From: Hyphomicrobiales bacterium
Lineage (GTDB): Bacteria > Pseudomonadota > Alphaproteobacteria > Rhizobiales > JACESI01
NCBI GenBank assembly: GCA_013911885.1
Contig: JACESI010000001.1
Location: 1-64,000, forward strand
Reading direction: 5' to 3'
DNA length: 64,000 nt
Positions 44,411 through 54,371 of this stretch are shown here, piece after piece. The position numbers and the translations under genes were made by a program. Under the pieces are notes generated by a model. The model did no database searches, was not told where the DNA came from, and saw only the letters and a program-made list of their open reading frames with translations. Numbering within the stretch: position 1 is the stretch's first letter; every line of letters starts with the position of its first letter.

Positions 44411-45193
44411 TCAGCTGTTTTTTGAAATCCAGGAAGAAGCCCCGAGGATTTTTCCGGGAAGCTCGTTCGCCTTTGTCTGAAGAATGACGGCGACTCCATC
44501 ATGACCATCGCCGAGAAGCTGGTTTTTCGGCAGGCGCACGCTCATCGGTGCGCCGGACCATTTGGCAATCGGGCGCATCTCCTTCACGATATTGGTGTAG
44601 GTCACCTTGCGATCCCGGTTTTCGCCCCGCCCGATGGTTACCGAGCCGGTTTTCTGAAACAGGGTAAGCCACACGATTGCCTCGCCCTTCGACTTGTCCT
44701 CACCAATATCAATCACAAAATCCGATCCATCGGCGGTCATCGTAACCGAAACCGGCAGGCTGCCTTCGTTGAGAAGGCCGTTTATTTTCTTCGCATCACT
44801 GCCGACGGTATGGTTTTCACCGTTGATCACCGCCTGTGGCGTGTAGACAGAGCGGTCGCTGCGCCGCTTGGCGTAGCCATACTGCCTGTCGGTGAAGGCC
44901 TGCTGGGCAAAAGTATCTTTCCAGCCGAGATAATCCCAATAGGTCACGGGCATACTGAGTACCAGAAGATCGGGATTGTTGCGGGCATATTCCCCAAGCA
45001 GCTCATCCGCCGGCGGGCAAGACGAGCAACCCTGGCTCGTGAAGAGCTCAATCACGCCTTTTGTCTCCGAAAAGGCCGGGTGAGGCGCCAGCACGGAAGC
45101 GCCGGCAAGGGAGATACCGAGAACAGCCGCGAACCCGCCGAGGCGCGAAGACCCGGCGTGACGTGGTTGCGTGATCAATTTCAAAAGATGCAT
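44411..45193 (-). CDS. DUF1223 thioredoxin-fold protein, exported
   Basis: Secreted protein of about 260 residues with a DUF1223 domain. A signal peptide lies near residues 15-43 (RLGGFAAVLGISLAGASVLAPHPAFS). The domain starts GVIELFTSQGCSSCPPADELLGEYARN, a thioredoxin-like fold with a CSSC redox-type motif. VYTPQAVINGENHTVGSD follows, and the C-terminal half is beta-rich (VTIGRGENRDRKVTYTNIVKEMRPI). The enzymatic role of DUF1223 is unknown to me. A periplasmic thiol function is inferred from the CxxC. The start MHLLKLITQPRHAG (45193) is preferred; the ORF track adds 46 unlikely residues. It lies downstream of acnA on the same strand, beyond a strong terminator, so it is probably a separate unit. 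Confidence 0.85.
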   Translation of the reverse strand: MHLLKLITQPRHAGSSRLGGFAAVLGISLAGASVLAPHPAFSETKGVIELFTSQGCSSCPPADELLGEYARNNPDLLVLSMPVTYWDYLGWKDTFAQQAFTDRQYGYAKRRSDRSVYTPQAVINGENHTVGSDAKKINGLLNEGSLPVSVTMTADGSDFVIDIGEDKSKGEAIVWLTLFQKTGSVTIGRGENRDRKVTYTNIVKEMRPIAKWSGAPMSVRLPKNQLLGDGHDGVAVILQTKANELPGKILGASSWISKNS

Positions 45194-45329
45194 CCCTGGC
45201 GACACCCCGTTCAATTGTGCGGCTTCAACTCCGTATTTTATAGTAGACCCGAAACCAAGATGCGAGTCACGAGTGTTTGATGGTTGGGACGAGGCCCCTT
45301 CAGATCGGGCACAAAGGCGCATCACGCGC

Positions 45330-45357
45330 AAAAAAGGCGGGAAAAATCCCGCCTTTT
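45330..45357 (-). terminator. Intrinsic terminator after acnA
   Basis: AAAAGGCGGGA and TCCCGCCTTTT form a perfect 11-bp stem with a 4-nt loop and a T-run (TTTTTT) on the minus strand, 26 nt after the acnA stop. The symmetry means it could also work on the plus strand. Confidence 0.9.
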
Positions 45358-45382
45358 CTCATTGATGGGGCGAAGGCGCGCC

Positions 45383-48073
45383 TCAGGCGGCGCTGCTCAC
45401 CAGATTGCGCAGGACATACTGAAGAATGCCGCCATTGCGGTAATAATCAAGCTCGTCCTCGGTATCGATCCGCACCAGAAGATCAACCGGCTTCACGGTT
45501 CCGTCAGCATAGGCAAGGCTCGCGGTCAGGGTCATACGCGGCTTGAGACCGCTCAGACCCGTCAGGCTTATCTTCTCGTCACCCCGGATGCCGAGACTTT
45601 CCCAGCTCATGCCATCCTTGAAAACCAGCGGCAAAATACCCATGCCCACAAGGTTTGAGCGGTGGATGCGTTCGAAACTTTCCGCAATCACTGCGCGTAC
45701 GCCGAGAAGGCGCGTTCCCTTCGCGGCCCAGTCGCGCGAAGAGCCGGTGCCATATTCCTTGCCGGCAAAAATCACCAGTGGCACGCCTTCATCGGCATAT
45801 TTCATGGCGGCGTTGTAGATCGGCATCCGTTCGCCGGACGGATGATGCACCGTGACACCGCCCTCGACCCCTGGAACCATCTGGTTCTTGATACGGATAT
45901 TGGCGAAGGTGCCGCGCATCATGACCTCATGGTTGCCACGCCGCGCGCCATAGGAGTTGAAATCGATCGGACGTACCTGATGTTCCCGCAGATAATCGCC
46001 TGCCGGACCATCCGCCTTGATCGAACCCGCGGGCGAGATATGGTCGGTGGTGATGGAATCCTTGAGAAGGCCCAGAACCCGGGCACCAACGATATCCACG
46101 ATCGCTTCTGGCTGCATCGTCATGCCCTCGAAATAGGGCGGGTTCTGAACATAGGTCGAACCGGAATCCCAGCCATAGGTGAGACCGCCCGAAACCTTGA
46201 TGCCCTGCCAGCCCTTGTCACCCTTGAAGACGTCAGCATAGCGCGTGCGGAACATCTCCTCGGTCACAACACGGCGCACTGTCTCGGCGATTTCCTGCGT
46301 CGAGGGCCACAGGTCCTTGAGATAGACATCCTTGCCATCACGGTCTTTGCCAACCGGGTCTTTCGCGATGTTGATTTTCATCGAGCCGGCGAGCGCATAA
46401 GCAACGACCAGCGGTGGCGAGGCGAGATAGTTCGCCCGCACATCCGGGTTGACGCGGCCTTCGAAGTTGCGGTTGCCGGAAAGGACCGACGTCACGACGA
46501 GATCGCTCTTGTTGACCGCTTCGGAGATTTCCTCGTCAAGCGGCCCGGAATTGCCGATGCAGGTTGTGCAGCCATAGCCGACAAGATCGAAACCGAGCGC
46601 ATCGAGATCATCCTGAAGGCCGGCTTTTTTGAGATAATCCGTCACGACCTGTGAACCCGGCGCAAGCGATGTCTTCACCCAGGGCTTCACCTGCATGCCA
46701 CGCGCGACCGCATTGCGGGCGACGAGACCGGCGGCAACGAGCACGTTCGGATTCGATGTGTTGGTGCATGAGGTGATCGCCGCGATCACCACATCGCCGT
46801 GGCCGAGATCATGATCACGACCGTCAACGGCGACCCGCCTGTCCTGCTCATCGCCCTTGTTGAATTCCTTGACCATCGCCTCCGCGAAGGCCGTGTCGGC
46901 AACATCAAGAAGCACGCGGTCCTGCGGGCGTTTCGGACCGGCGAGAGCGGGCACGATTTCTGCCATGTCGAGGGACAGAGTAGCCGAGAAAACCGGATCT
47001 GGCGTCGCATCATCGCGCCACATGCCCTGCGCCTTCGAATAGGCTTCAACCAGCGCAATCCGGTCTTTGTCACGGCCGGTCGTGTTGAGATAGGCAAGGG
47101 TTTCCTTATCGACCGGGAAGAAGCCGCAGGTCGCGCCATATTCCGGCGCCATATTCGCGATCGTCGCCTGATCCTCAAGCGACAGATTGGAAAGGCCGGG
47201 ACCGTAGAATTCGACGAATTTGCCGACGACGCCGTGCTTGCGCAGCATTTCGGTAACGCGCAGGACGAGGTCGGTCGCGGTGATGCCCTCGGCCATCTTG
47301 CCGGTAAGACGGAAGCCGACCACTTCCGGGATCAGCATGGAAATCGGCTGGCCGAGCATGGCGGCCTCCGCCTCGATCCCGCCAACGCCCCAACCGAGAA
47401 CCGCAAGTCCGTTCACCATGGTGGTGTGGCTGTCGGTGCCAACAAGCGTGTCAGGATAAGCGATGGTTTCACCACCCTCTTCTCTGGTCCAGACCGTCTG
47501 GGCCAGATATTCGAGATTGACCTGATGGCAGATGCCGGTTCCAGGCGGCACGACACGGAAATTGTCAAAGGCTTCCTGCCCCCAGCGCAAGAACGTATAC
47601 CGCTCGCCGTTGCGCTCATATTCACGCGCGACGTTTTTCGTGAAGGCATCGGGTGTCGCGTAATTATCGACCATGACCGAATGGTCGATGACAAGGTCGC
47701 ACGGCACGAGCGGGTTGATCCGTTTCGGGTCGCCGCCGAGTGCCGCCGTCGCATCGCGCATGGCCGCAAGATCGACCACCGCGGGCACGCCGGTGAAATC
47801 CTGCATCAGAACACGCGCCGGACGATAGGCGATTTCCTGATCCGAGCGCTTGTCCTTGAGCCATTCGGCACAAGCGCGGATCGCGTCTGCCGTGACCGTG
47901 CGGCCATCTTCGAAACGCAGCAGATTCTCAAGCACGACCTTGAGCGAATTCGGCAATTTGGAGATGCCGGCAAGTCCGTTCTTTTCAGCCTCGACCAGAG
48001 AAAAATAGGTGTATTTTTTTCCGTTTACGTCAAGTGTTTTTCTGGATTTGAAACTGTCGAGTGACTGTGCCAC
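45383..48073 (-). CDS. acnA: Aconitate hydratase AcnA
   Basis: TCA-cycle enzyme that isomerises citrate to isocitrate through cis-aconitate with a [4Fe-4S] cluster. The 896 residues match the IRP1/AcnA subfamily. [21 protein letters not shown] and [11 protein letters not shown] are present, with [33 protein letters not shown]. The cluster cysteines lie in [15 protein letters not shown] and [14 protein letters not shown]. The swivelling C-terminal domain has [32 protein letters not shown] and [14 protein letters not shown]. Translation starts at GTG (AQSLDSFKS) with a perfect AGGAGGT nine bases upstream. No ICE site or other recognisable operator was found in the 208-bp upstream gap. Confidence 0.97.
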   Translation of the reverse strand: MAQSLDSFKSRKTLDVNGKKYTYFSLVEAEKNGLAGISKLPNSLKVVLENLLRFEDGRTVTADAIRACAEWLKDKRSDQEIAYRPARVLMQDFTGVPAVVDLAAMRDATAALGGDPKRINPLVPCDLVIDHSVMVDNYATPDAFTKNVAREYERNGERYTFLRWGQEAFDNFRVVPPGTGICHQVNLEYLAQTVWTREEGGETIAYPDTLVGTDSHTTMVNGLAVLGWGVGGIEAEAAMLGQPISMLIPEVVGFRLTGKMAEGITATDLVLRVTEMLRKHGVVGKFVEFYGPGLSNLSLEDQATIANMAPEYGATCGFFPVDKETLAYLNTTGRDKDRIALVEAYSKAQGMWRDDATPDPVFSATLSLDMAEIVPALAGPKRPQDRVLLDVADTAFAEAMVKEFNKGDEQDRRVAVDGRDHDLGHGDVVIAAITSCTNTSNPNVLVAAGLVARNAVARGMQVKPWVKTSLAPGSQVVTDYLKKAGLQDDLDALGFDLVGYGCTTCIGNSGPLDEEISEAVNKSDLVVTSVLSGNRNFEGRVNPDVRANYLASPPLVVAYALAGSMKINIAKDPVGKDRDGKDVYLKDLWPSTQEIAETVRRVVTEEMFRTRYADVFKGDKGWQGIKVSGGLTYGWDSGSTYVQNPPYFEGMTMQPEAIVDIVGARVLGLLKDSITTDHISPAGSIKADGPAGDYLREHQVRPIDFNSYGARRGNHEVMMRGTFANIRIKNQMVPGVEGGVTVHHPSGERMPIYNAAMKYADEGVPLVIFAGKEYGTGSSRDWAAKGTRLLGVRAVIAESFERIHRSNLVGMGILPLVFKDGMSWESLGIRGDEKISLTGLSGLKPRMTLTASLAYADGTVKPVDLLVRIDTEDELDYYRNGGILQYVLRNLVSSAA

Positions 48074-48281
48074 GAATGACCTCCTGTTGATGATGATGGT
48101 TCGGTTTCGGGCATATTTGCCGCGCCCGCCGCCGAGAACAAGGTCGAAAACCGCCTTAAACGTATTGTTTAATCAGTCTTCGTCGTCGCATTGACGACCG
48201 ATATTTCGGGTTATAGAAGAGTTTCCCGCGCTGCGCCATAGCATGTACCCGCCCTGGATGCGGAATTGATCGGCTGCGGGT

Positions 48282-48944
48282 CTATGCCTCGCGCTTAGGC
48301 TTTTCCCGCACGCCATCAACGTCGGACGCCGCATTTTCAGGCAAAGCATGGCGCGACAGGACGGTAATTTGCGCGAATGCAAAAATCAGCGTGATCGGCA
48401 ATACGCCCCAGACCTTGAACGTCACCCAGAAATCTGTCGATGTGGTGCGCCAGACGACTTCATTCAGAAGCGCCAGAAACAGAAAGAACAGCGCCCAGCG
48501 AAAGGTCAGGATTTTCCAGCCGGTTTCGGTAATCTGAAACGCCGAATCGAAGACATAGGCAAGCAGAGACTTGCCAAAAGCAAGACCCGCAAGAAGCGTT
48601 CCACCGAACAGAAGATTGACGATTGTCGGCTTCATCTTGATGAACGTGTCGTTCTGGAGATAGAGCGTCAGCCCGCCGAAAACGAGAACCACCACGCCGG
48701 TGATCAGCGGCATGACCGGCAGGCTTCGCGTCAGGACAAACGACACCACAAGCGAGAGCGTCATCGCAACCATGAAGGCGGCGGTCGCCATGAAAATCGG
48801 CGCGCCGAGGGCACTGAGAGCCGGAAAAATCTCGGCCAGTCTTGCGCCCTTGAGATTGACAAAAAAGAAAACCATCAGCGGCCCGAGCTCGAGTGCGAAT
48901 TTGAGCAGCGGATTGACCGGTTCCTTGCGGACGTCTGTTTTCAT
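48282..48944 (-). CDS. yciB: Inner-membrane-spanning protein YciB (IspZ, septation protein A family)
   Basis: Inner-membrane protein of five to six helices linked in other bacteria to cell-envelope synthesis and division. Family stretches are [73 protein letters not shown]-rich [31 protein letters not shown], and a charged C-terminus. The ATG at 48944 ([16 protein letters not shown]) is chosen; a GTG at 48968 would add eight residues. Together with ftsY, mtaB and dapF upstream on the same strand it forms a cluster common in Hyphomicrobiales, here interrupted by one plus-strand gene. Confidence 0.92.
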   Translation of the reverse strand: MKTDVRKEPVNPLLKFALELGPLMVFFFVNLKGARLAEIFPALSALGAPIFMATAAFMVAMTLSLVVSFVLTRSLPVMPLITGVVVLVFGGLTLYLQNDTFIKMKPTIVNLLFGGTLLAGLAFGKSLLAYVFDSAFQITETGWKILTFRWALFFLFLALLNEVVWRTTSTDFWVTFKVWGVLPITLIFAFAQITVLSRHALPENAASDVDGVREKPKREA

Positions 48945-49189
48945 GGTTTCTGTGTCTTCGCTTTTCACAAGGTTGCCCCAGTCTTTTTCGAGATTTGATA
49001 TGGACCCGCAATGACACCTTGTCCAGTCCGGGGTTGTTGTGGTCTGATAAGAGCAGAAGCGGTTTCAGGTTCCCGATGGATACCAAACCACGATTGGAAA
49101 GGTGCATGGTTTGTTAACCTTTCACCGGTCTACTTTCTCTTAAGAAGAAACTGCTCTTGGGAGGAACAACACTAGCATGTGAGGTTCTT

Positions 49190-49903
49190 ATGAAGTGTTT
49201 TCGTTTCATTTCCCGCAGTAATGTGTCCCTTTCCCGCGTCTTCTCGCCTTCGTTTCGAACAATATCGGCAGCAATTGCACTTGCGCTGTTCTTTCCGCTC
49301 CTTTCGCAGGAAGCGAAAGCCTGTGAATTTGTCATACCGGATTCGAATGGCAACATCGCGAAAGGCCCCTCCTTCGAGTTGATGGACGACGGGCTTACAA
49401 ACGGTCTTCTGAGTTGCAACGGCGAAATCTTCCGCATGACCATCATGACAATTGCGGTCGACATATCGCAAAAGCATATCGGCGTGCGCGATGATCCGCT
49501 GTTTTCGACCCAGACGATGGGCGAACTCAAAACCGTGGGCAGCGTGCCGATTTCGGACAATGCTCGGATTCATGTCCTTGGCCGTGTCAACCAGTCGCCC
49601 CGCATCGGGCTGCGCCGCGGCTTCGTCCATTTCGCCACCCTTTGCGATGCAGCGGACGCGATGGCCCCGCTCAACTGCTCCCTCGGCAATGCGCGCATCA
49701 AGTTCCGCACCACCACGATGGATACCGATGACGACGAGATCGTCGATCATACCTTCTATGAACTGAGCGTGTACCAGGCGAGCGGACGGCTCTACATGGT
49801 GTCTTTTGCAACGCCGACGCGCGAGCAACTGGATGCGTCGACGGCGGATGTGATCGCGGCGCTGCGCGCCTTCGGTCTTGATGTCTCGCGCCAGGCTGGC
49901 TAA
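49190..49903 (+). CDS. Secreted hypothetical protein, 237 aa
   Basis: Function not recognised. A long N-terminal signal region (RTISAAIALALFFPLLSQEAKACEF) predicts export with cleavage before or near CEF. The mature part has four cysteines (KACEF, LLSCNGE, TLCDAAD, LNCSLGN), enough for two disulfides. Mixed alpha/beta stretches include IMTIAVDISQKHIGVRDDPLF, ARIHVLGRVNQSPRIGLRRGFVHF and FYELSVYQASGRLYMVSFATPTREQ. The ATG at 49190 follows GAGG; the ORF track start at 49157 is too early. The gene is inserted on the opposite strand between yciB and ftsY, and its stop overlaps the ftsY stop by 4 bp. A lineage-specific insertion is possible. Confidence 0.75.
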   Translation: MKCFRFISRSNVSLSRVFSPSFRTISAAIALALFFPLLSQEAKACEFVIPDSNGNIAKGPSFELMDDGLTNGLLSCNGEIFRMTIMTIAVDISQKHIGVRDDPLFSTQTMGELKTVGSVPISDNARIHVLGRVNQSPRIGLRRGFVHFATLCDAADAMAPLNCSLGNARIKFRTTTMDTDDDEIVDHTFYELSVYQASGRLYMVSFATPTREQLDASTADVIAALRAFGLDVSRQAG

Positions 49904-51042
49904 GCGGTAAGCCCGGAAATCGCCCGGGCGAAGTCCGCCGCCCTGAAGGGTTCGAGATCATCTATCCCTTCGCCGACGCCGATGAAATAGACCGGCAGCG
50001 CATGCTTTGCCGCGATTGCGACCAGAATGCCGCCCCGCGCCGTGCCATCAAGCTTGGTCATCACAAGCCCGGTGACACCCGCCTTCTGCCGGAATATCTC
50101 GACCTGCTGGAGGGCGTTCTGCCCCGTCGTCGCATCAAGGGTCAGCAACACAGTATGCGGTGCGCTCGCATCCTGTTTGCGGATAACGCGGATCACCTTT
50201 TCAAGCTCGGCCATCAGTTCAACCCGGTTCTGTAGCCGCCCGGCCGTGTCGATGATGAGGACATCGCTTGCCTGTTTGCGGGCTTCGGTGAAGGCATCGA
50301 AGGCAAGACCCGCAGCATCGGCGCCAATAGCACGGGCAACAACCGGCGAATGGGTGCGCTCACCCCAGATCCGCAGTTGTTCGACCGCAGCCGCGCGAAA
50401 GGTGTCACCGGCGGCGAGCATGACTTTCAGCCCTTCGCGGTTCAATTTCGCGGCAAGCTTGCCGATAGTCGTGGTCTTGCCTGTTCCGTTGACACCGACG
50501 ACCAGAATGACATGCGGCTTGTGGCCAAGATCGAGTTCAAGCGGCATTGCCACCGGCTTCAGCGTCTTCTCCACGTGTTCGGCAAGAACCCGGCGGATTT
50601 CCGCCTCATCGATGGTCTTGTCATAGCGTGATGCAGACAGGGCGGCGGTGATCGAAAGCGCGGTTTCCATACCGAGATCGGCCTGAATCAACACATCTTC
50701 CAGTTCCTGAAGCGTGTCGGCGTCCAGCCGGCGCTTGGTGAAGATGGCGGAGATGTTTTCGGTGAGCGCCGCCGTCGATTTGGAAAGACCGAGATTGAGC
50801 CGCCGGAACCAGGACATTTTCGCCATAAGCGGTTCTGGCTGTGGCTCTGGCGGGCCGGCGGAAATCTCTGCCGTTTCGTCAAAGACAGGATCCGGGACAT
50901 GATCAGGGGTCGCTTGTTCTCCAGCCAGCATATCAGGCAGTTGATTTTCCGGCGCGGGGCTTTCGATCGCCTCTTTCCGGCCATCCTCTTTCCGGCCAAA
51001 CGCAAAGATCCGCTTGAACAGTCCCGGCTTGTTTTCCGTCAT
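49900..51042 (-). CDS. ftsY: Signal recognition particle receptor FtsY
   Basis: SRP receptor GTPase that docks ribosomes making membrane proteins at the inner membrane. A charged N-terminal A domain of about 85 residues (LFKRIFAFGRKEDGRKEAIE...) is short compared with E. coli. The NG domain follows: N helices (MSWFRRLNLGLSKSTAALTENISAIF), G1 VILVVGVNGTGKTTTIGKLAAKL, G2 DTFRAAAVEQLRIW, G3 IDTAGRLQN, G4 VMTKLDGTARGG, and the C-terminal IGVGEGIDDLEPF. It starts 22 nt after the mtaB stop, continuing the dapF-mtaB-ftsY operon, and overlaps a convergent gene by 4 bp. Confidence 0.97.
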   Translation of the reverse strand: MTENKPGLFKRIFAFGRKEDGRKEAIESPAPENQLPDMLAGEQATPDHVPDPVFDETAEISAGPPEPQPEPLMAKMSWFRRLNLGLSKSTAALTENISAIFTKRRLDADTLQELEDVLIQADLGMETALSITAALSASRYDKTIDEAEIRRVLAEHVEKTLKPVAMPLELDLGHKPHVILVVGVNGTGKTTTIGKLAAKLNREGLKVMLAAGDTFRAAAVEQLRIWGERTHSPVVARAIGADAAGLAFDAFTEARKQASDVLIIDTAGRLQNRVELMAELEKVIRVIRKQDASAPHTVLLTLDATTGQNALQQVEIFRQKAGVTGLVMTKLDGTARGGILVAIAAKHALPVYFIGVGEGIDDLEPFRAADFARAISGLTA

Positions 51043-51064
51043 TCATAAACCCCGCATGCATGCC

Positions 51065-52345
51065 TTACGCGGCTGCAATCAATTCCTTGTCGGTCCGGCC
51101 GGTAATCAGCACCGGAACAATTTCCCCCTCCTGGCCGCAATCAAGCCGGACGGGGGTGAATTGCTCGCTCCGGCCAAGCCGCCCGCCATCTTCAAAAACC
51201 CGCTCGACGAGCACGGCTGCCTTTGTGCCCACCGCCTGATCAAGATGGTGCGTGAGGCAGGCCTCGCCCTTCTCACGCATCCTGCGTGCGCGCGCCTTGA
51301 TGATTGCGCCATCGACCGGCGGCATTTTCGCAGCCGGTGTGCCGGGCCGCGCAGAATAAGGAAAGACATGCAAATGCGTAAGCCCGCACGCATCGACAAT
51401 CCGCAGCGAGTTTTCAAACATTGCCTCGGTCTCGGTCGGAAACCCGACAATGATATCGGCACCAAAAATCATATCCGGGCGCCGCTTTCGGACATCGGCG
51501 CAAAAGCGGATTGTATCGGTGCTCAAATGGCGACGCTTCATCCGCTTCAGGATCATGTCATCGCCGGATTGCAGCGACAGGTGAAGATGCGGCAACAGCC
51601 GCCTTTCGCTCGTGATCGCCTCCATCAGCGGCGGATCGACTTCAATCGAATCGATCGAGGAAAGCCTCAGCCGCGGCAGATCGGGCACATGGGCGAGAAC
51701 CGTCTGCACCAGCGCGCCGAGGGTCGGCCGCCCCGGAAGATCCGCTCCATAAGACGTGATATCGACACCGGTGATAACAATTTCACGAAAGCCGTTGCCA
51801 ACAAGGCGTTTCATCTGCTCGACCACGGCACCCATCGGCACCGAACGGGAATTGCCGCGCCCGAAGGGAATGATGCAGAAGGTGCAGCGGTGGTCGCAGC
51901 CGGTTTGAACCTGAACGAAGGCGCGGGTGCGTTCCCCCATCGCCTCCACCATATGCGGTGCGGTTTCCCTCACGCTCATGATGTCGTTCACGATCACCTT
52001 TTCCTCACGGCTCACGCCGAAATCGGGCAAGGCGCGATAGGTTGCGCTCTTCAGCTTCTCTTCATTGCCGAGAACCGCATCGACCTCATCCATCGCTGCG
52101 AATGTTGCAGCCTCGGTCTGCGCCGCGCAGCCGCTCACCACGATTTTCCGGTCGGGATACGCGCGCCGCGCCCGCCGGATCGCCTGGCGCGCCTGGCGCA
52201 CCGCCTCGCCGGTGACCGCGCAGGTATTGACGAGAAGCGTGTTCTCAAGGCCCGCCGCCTCGGCCGCGCGCAGCATGACTTCACTGTCGAGCGTGTTGAG
52301 CCGGCAGCCGAATGTCAGAATATCGAGGGTCTTTGCCTCTGCCAT
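51065..52345 (-). CDS. mtaB: tRNA t6A37 methylthiotransferase MtaB
   Basis: Radical-SAM enzyme converting t6A to ms2t6A at position 37 of ANN-decoding tRNAs. The N-terminal UPF0004 domain carries cysteines that bind a second cluster (FGCRLNTLDSEVM, VNTCAVTGEAV, VSGCAAQTEA). The radical-SAM motif is CDHRCTFCIIPFGRG, followed by ITGVDITSYG and LHLSLQSGDD. A C-terminal TRAM-like part (TKAAVLVERV...GRSEQFTPVRL) ends the protein. The 426 residues are normal, and the sequence matches the MtaB rather than the MiaB group (GCRLN, no hairpin insert). It starts 3 nt after the dapF stop. Confidence 0.94.
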   Translation of the reverse strand: MAEAKTLDILTFGCRLNTLDSEVMLRAAEAAGLENTLLVNTCAVTGEAVRQARQAIRRARRAYPDRKIVVSGCAAQTEAATFAAMDEVDAVLGNEEKLKSATYRALPDFGVSREEKVIVNDIMSVRETAPHMVEAMGERTRAFVQVQTGCDHRCTFCIIPFGRGNSRSVPMGAVVEQMKRLVGNGFREIVITGVDITSYGADLPGRPTLGALVQTVLAHVPDLPRLRLSSIDSIEVDPPLMEAITSERRLLPHLHLSLQSGDDMILKRMKRRHLSTDTIRFCADVRKRRPDMIFGADIIVGFPTETEAMFENSLRIVDACGLTHLHVFPYSARPGTPAAKMPPVDGAIIKARARRMREKGEACLTHHLDQAVGTKAAVLVERVFEDGGRLGRSEQFTPVRLDCGQEGEIVPVLITGRTDKELIAAA

Positions 52346-52348
52346 GCC

Positions 52349-53275
52349 CTATCCCGAACGCGCAAAGCCGAACGGATCATCGGTCTCGACCATTTCCCAG
52401 TCCAGACTATCGAGATTAACCATGCCCGCCGCCTCATAGGTGATAGGTCCGGTCATCAGAAGCCGATCTTCCGCCGTCCATTCGATGGTGAGAACGCCCC
52501 CCGGCAGATGCACATCGACGATCCGCCCGGTCCGCCCGGTCCTGGCGGCGGCGGCAACCGTCGCACAGGCAGCCGAACCGCAGGCAAGCGTGAGACCAAC
52601 CCCGCGTTCCCATACCTTGAGATTGATCTTCGTCCGCGAAACGACCTGCGCGAGCGAGATATTGGCGCGCTGCGGAAAAATCGGATGATTTTCCAAAAGC
52701 GGACCGAACCGCTCCAGCCCATAGGAGTTCACATCATCCCGAACCCAGAAGATTGCATGGGGATTGCCGATATTGACAACCGAGGGCGAGTGCAGGACCG
52801 GCGCATCGATCGGCCCGACCTGCAATTCGATAGCGCGCGTGTCGCGGAACTCCTCGGCAAGCGGAATATCGCGCCAGCCGAATTTGGGCACACCCATATC
52901 AACCGTCAGAAGCCCGTTGTCATGGCGCACGACATCAAGCACGCCCGGCACGGTTTCGATGCGAAGCCGCTCAAGGCGCTCCCCGTCATTGCCGATACCT
53001 GCCGCATTCAGCATCACATCCGCGACACAGCGCGTGCCATTCCCGCAGGCTTCGGCCTCCGAGCCGTCAATGTTGAAAATCGTGACATAGGCGTCAGCCG
53101 CAGCGCTCGGGCGATTGCCGATGGCCATGAGCTGGTCGAAATGCAGCATCGGATTCTCGCCGAGGGCCGCCGCCATGCGCCCGGTCAGCGCCTTGCCGCT
53201 GCCACGCAGATCCGCGACGAGGATTTTATTGCCCGCGCCGTTCATCTTGAATAAAGGTATTACAGTCTCGCTCAT
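52349..53275 (-). CDS. dapF: Diaminopimelate epimerase
   Basis: Interconverts LL- and meso-diaminopimelate without a cofactor for lysine and peptidoglycan synthesis. The two active-site cysteines are in EACGNGTRCVADV and in LTLACGSAACATVAAA, the second with Ser-Ala in place of the commoner Thr-Gly. FKMNGAGNKILVADLRG, VNIGNPHAIFWV and ERGVGLTLACG are typical. The ATG at 53275 (MSETVIPLFKMNG, 308 aa) is preferred over a GTG four codons upstream. First gene of the dapF-mtaB-ftsY group, whose promoter should lie in the 69-bp gap to the methyltransferase gene or inside it. Confidence 0.95.
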   Translation of the reverse strand: MSETVIPLFKMNGAGNKILVADLRGSGKALTGRMAAALGENPMLHFDQLMAIGNRPSAAADAYVTIFNIDGSEAEACGNGTRCVADVMLNAAGIGNDGERLERLRIETVPGVLDVVRHDNGLLTVDMGVPKFGWRDIPLAEEFRDTRAIELQVGPIDAPVLHSPSVVNIGNPHAIFWVRDDVNSYGLERFGPLLENHPIFPQRANISLAQVVSRTKINLKVWERGVGLTLACGSAACATVAAAARTGRTGRIVDVHLPGGVLTIEWTAEDRLLMTGPITYEAAGMVNLDSLDWEMVETDDPFGFARSG

Positions 53276-53344
53276 CGCTTCATTCACCGCGAAAACGACG
53301 CCATCCGTCGATTTCGTCTATATGGCGGATTAAGGCGCCGATTG

Positions 53345-54109
53345 CTAGGCCACCTCTTCAGCATGGTTGAGATAGCCCGCGCGAATGCTGATCGGCCAGC
53401 GGATCGCCATTGTTCCCGCCGGGCCGAGAAGTTTTTCAAGATCCCCCGCCATCGTCTCCAGGATATCGGCGCGCCCATGAGCCGCCGCGCGCTTCGCAGC
53501 CGACCATGTGCCGCAATAATTCATGAAATGGGAAGCCGTCCAGACGCGCTCGATCGCGAGTGCCGGCATCGGCACCGGGGGGAACGGAAAATCGAAATCG
53601 CGATAACCGTTTTCGACATGCGCGCGGCCCTCCGGCCAGAACGGGTGAATATCCCTCCAGTAAAAATCGTGAACCCGGGCCTGTGCCGGACCCTCCACTT
53701 CCAGAACGCCATAGGTGACAAGCGCGATCACGCCGCCCGGACGCGCGATCCGGCGGGCCTCGCGGTAGAATGAGGCAAGATCAAACCAGTGCGCGGCCTG
53801 CCCTGCTGCGACGAGATCAGCGGTCCCGTCTTCGACCGCAATCGCTTCCGCCGATCCCTCACGGTAGACAATCGCCGGGTGGATTGTTGCATTGGCAATC
53901 TGATTCGCGCTCACATCGCTTGCATGGACATGGTCGAAATGCGCCGCCAGAAGTGCCGACAACTGCCCGCTGCCACAACCCACATCGACCGCGAGCCGGC
54001 GACTGGGCGCCGCCGAAGCAAGCGCGAGCGCAAGTTCAGGCGGATAAGTCGGGCGGTAGCGCACGTAATCCTCGCCGCTCTCCTGCCAGAAGGTTTTTCC
54101 AATGCTCAT
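53345..54109 (-). CDS. Class I SAM-dependent methyltransferase
   Basis: A 254-residue methyltransferase with a single Rossmann-like domain: motif I LAVDVGCGSGQLSALLA, motif II region FDHVHASDVSANQI, ADLVAAGQAAHWFDLASFYREARRIARPGG as motifs post I to III. The AAHWFD stretch is typical of the Methyltransf_11 group that includes yeast trans-aconitate methyltransferase. The substrate cannot be assigned. The C-terminal part (about 160-254) has no recognisable extra domain. It lies on the same strand as dapF and is divergent from the ATP synthase operon across 262 bp. Confidence 0.88.
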   Translation of the reverse strand: MSIGKTFWQESGEDYVRYRPTYPPELALALASAAPSRRLAVDVGCGSGQLSALLAAHFDHVHASDVSANQIANATIHPAIVYREGSAEAIAVEDGTADLVAAGQAAHWFDLASFYREARRIARPGGVIALVTYGVLEVEGPAQARVHDFYWRDIHPFWPEGRAHVENGYRDFDFPFPPVPMPALAIERVWTASHFMNYCGTWSAAKRAAAHGRADILETMAGDLEKLLGPAGTMAIRWPISIRAGYLNHAEEVA

Positions 54110-54282
54110 GACGACACCTCCAATCTCGCCAGAATGTCCAAGATTTATACAATAGTCTATTCTCAGTCTGTTCTGGGCCGTATCGGGAAGATTCGTGCCC
54201 GATCACGATGACACCGTGTTGCTTCCCTTATTTCGCTGTGCTACGAAAACGCGAATTTTCCGGAGGCCTTTATTGCACCATG

Positions 54283-54317
54283 ATATTTGTTGCTTTTTTT
54301 CAAAGAAAAACAAATAT
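54283..54317. promoter_or_regulatory. AT-rich inverted repeat upstream of atpH
   Basis: ATATTTGTT and AACAAATAT form a perfect 9-bp inverted repeat around a T-run and A-run (TTTTTTTC-AAA-GAAAAA). It lies 55-90 bp before the atpH GTG, where the operon promoter is expected. It could be an operator, a curved-DNA element or simply the AT-rich promoter core. Confidence 0.4.
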
Positions 54318-54371
54318 TTAGCAAATCGGCACCGGACTGCGTCAAATTAAACCAGAACGAATAGGATTGCG

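Noticed and set aside
51014-53254. 746-aa plus-strand ORF
   Set aside because: Antisense to mtaB and dapF. No family resemblance.
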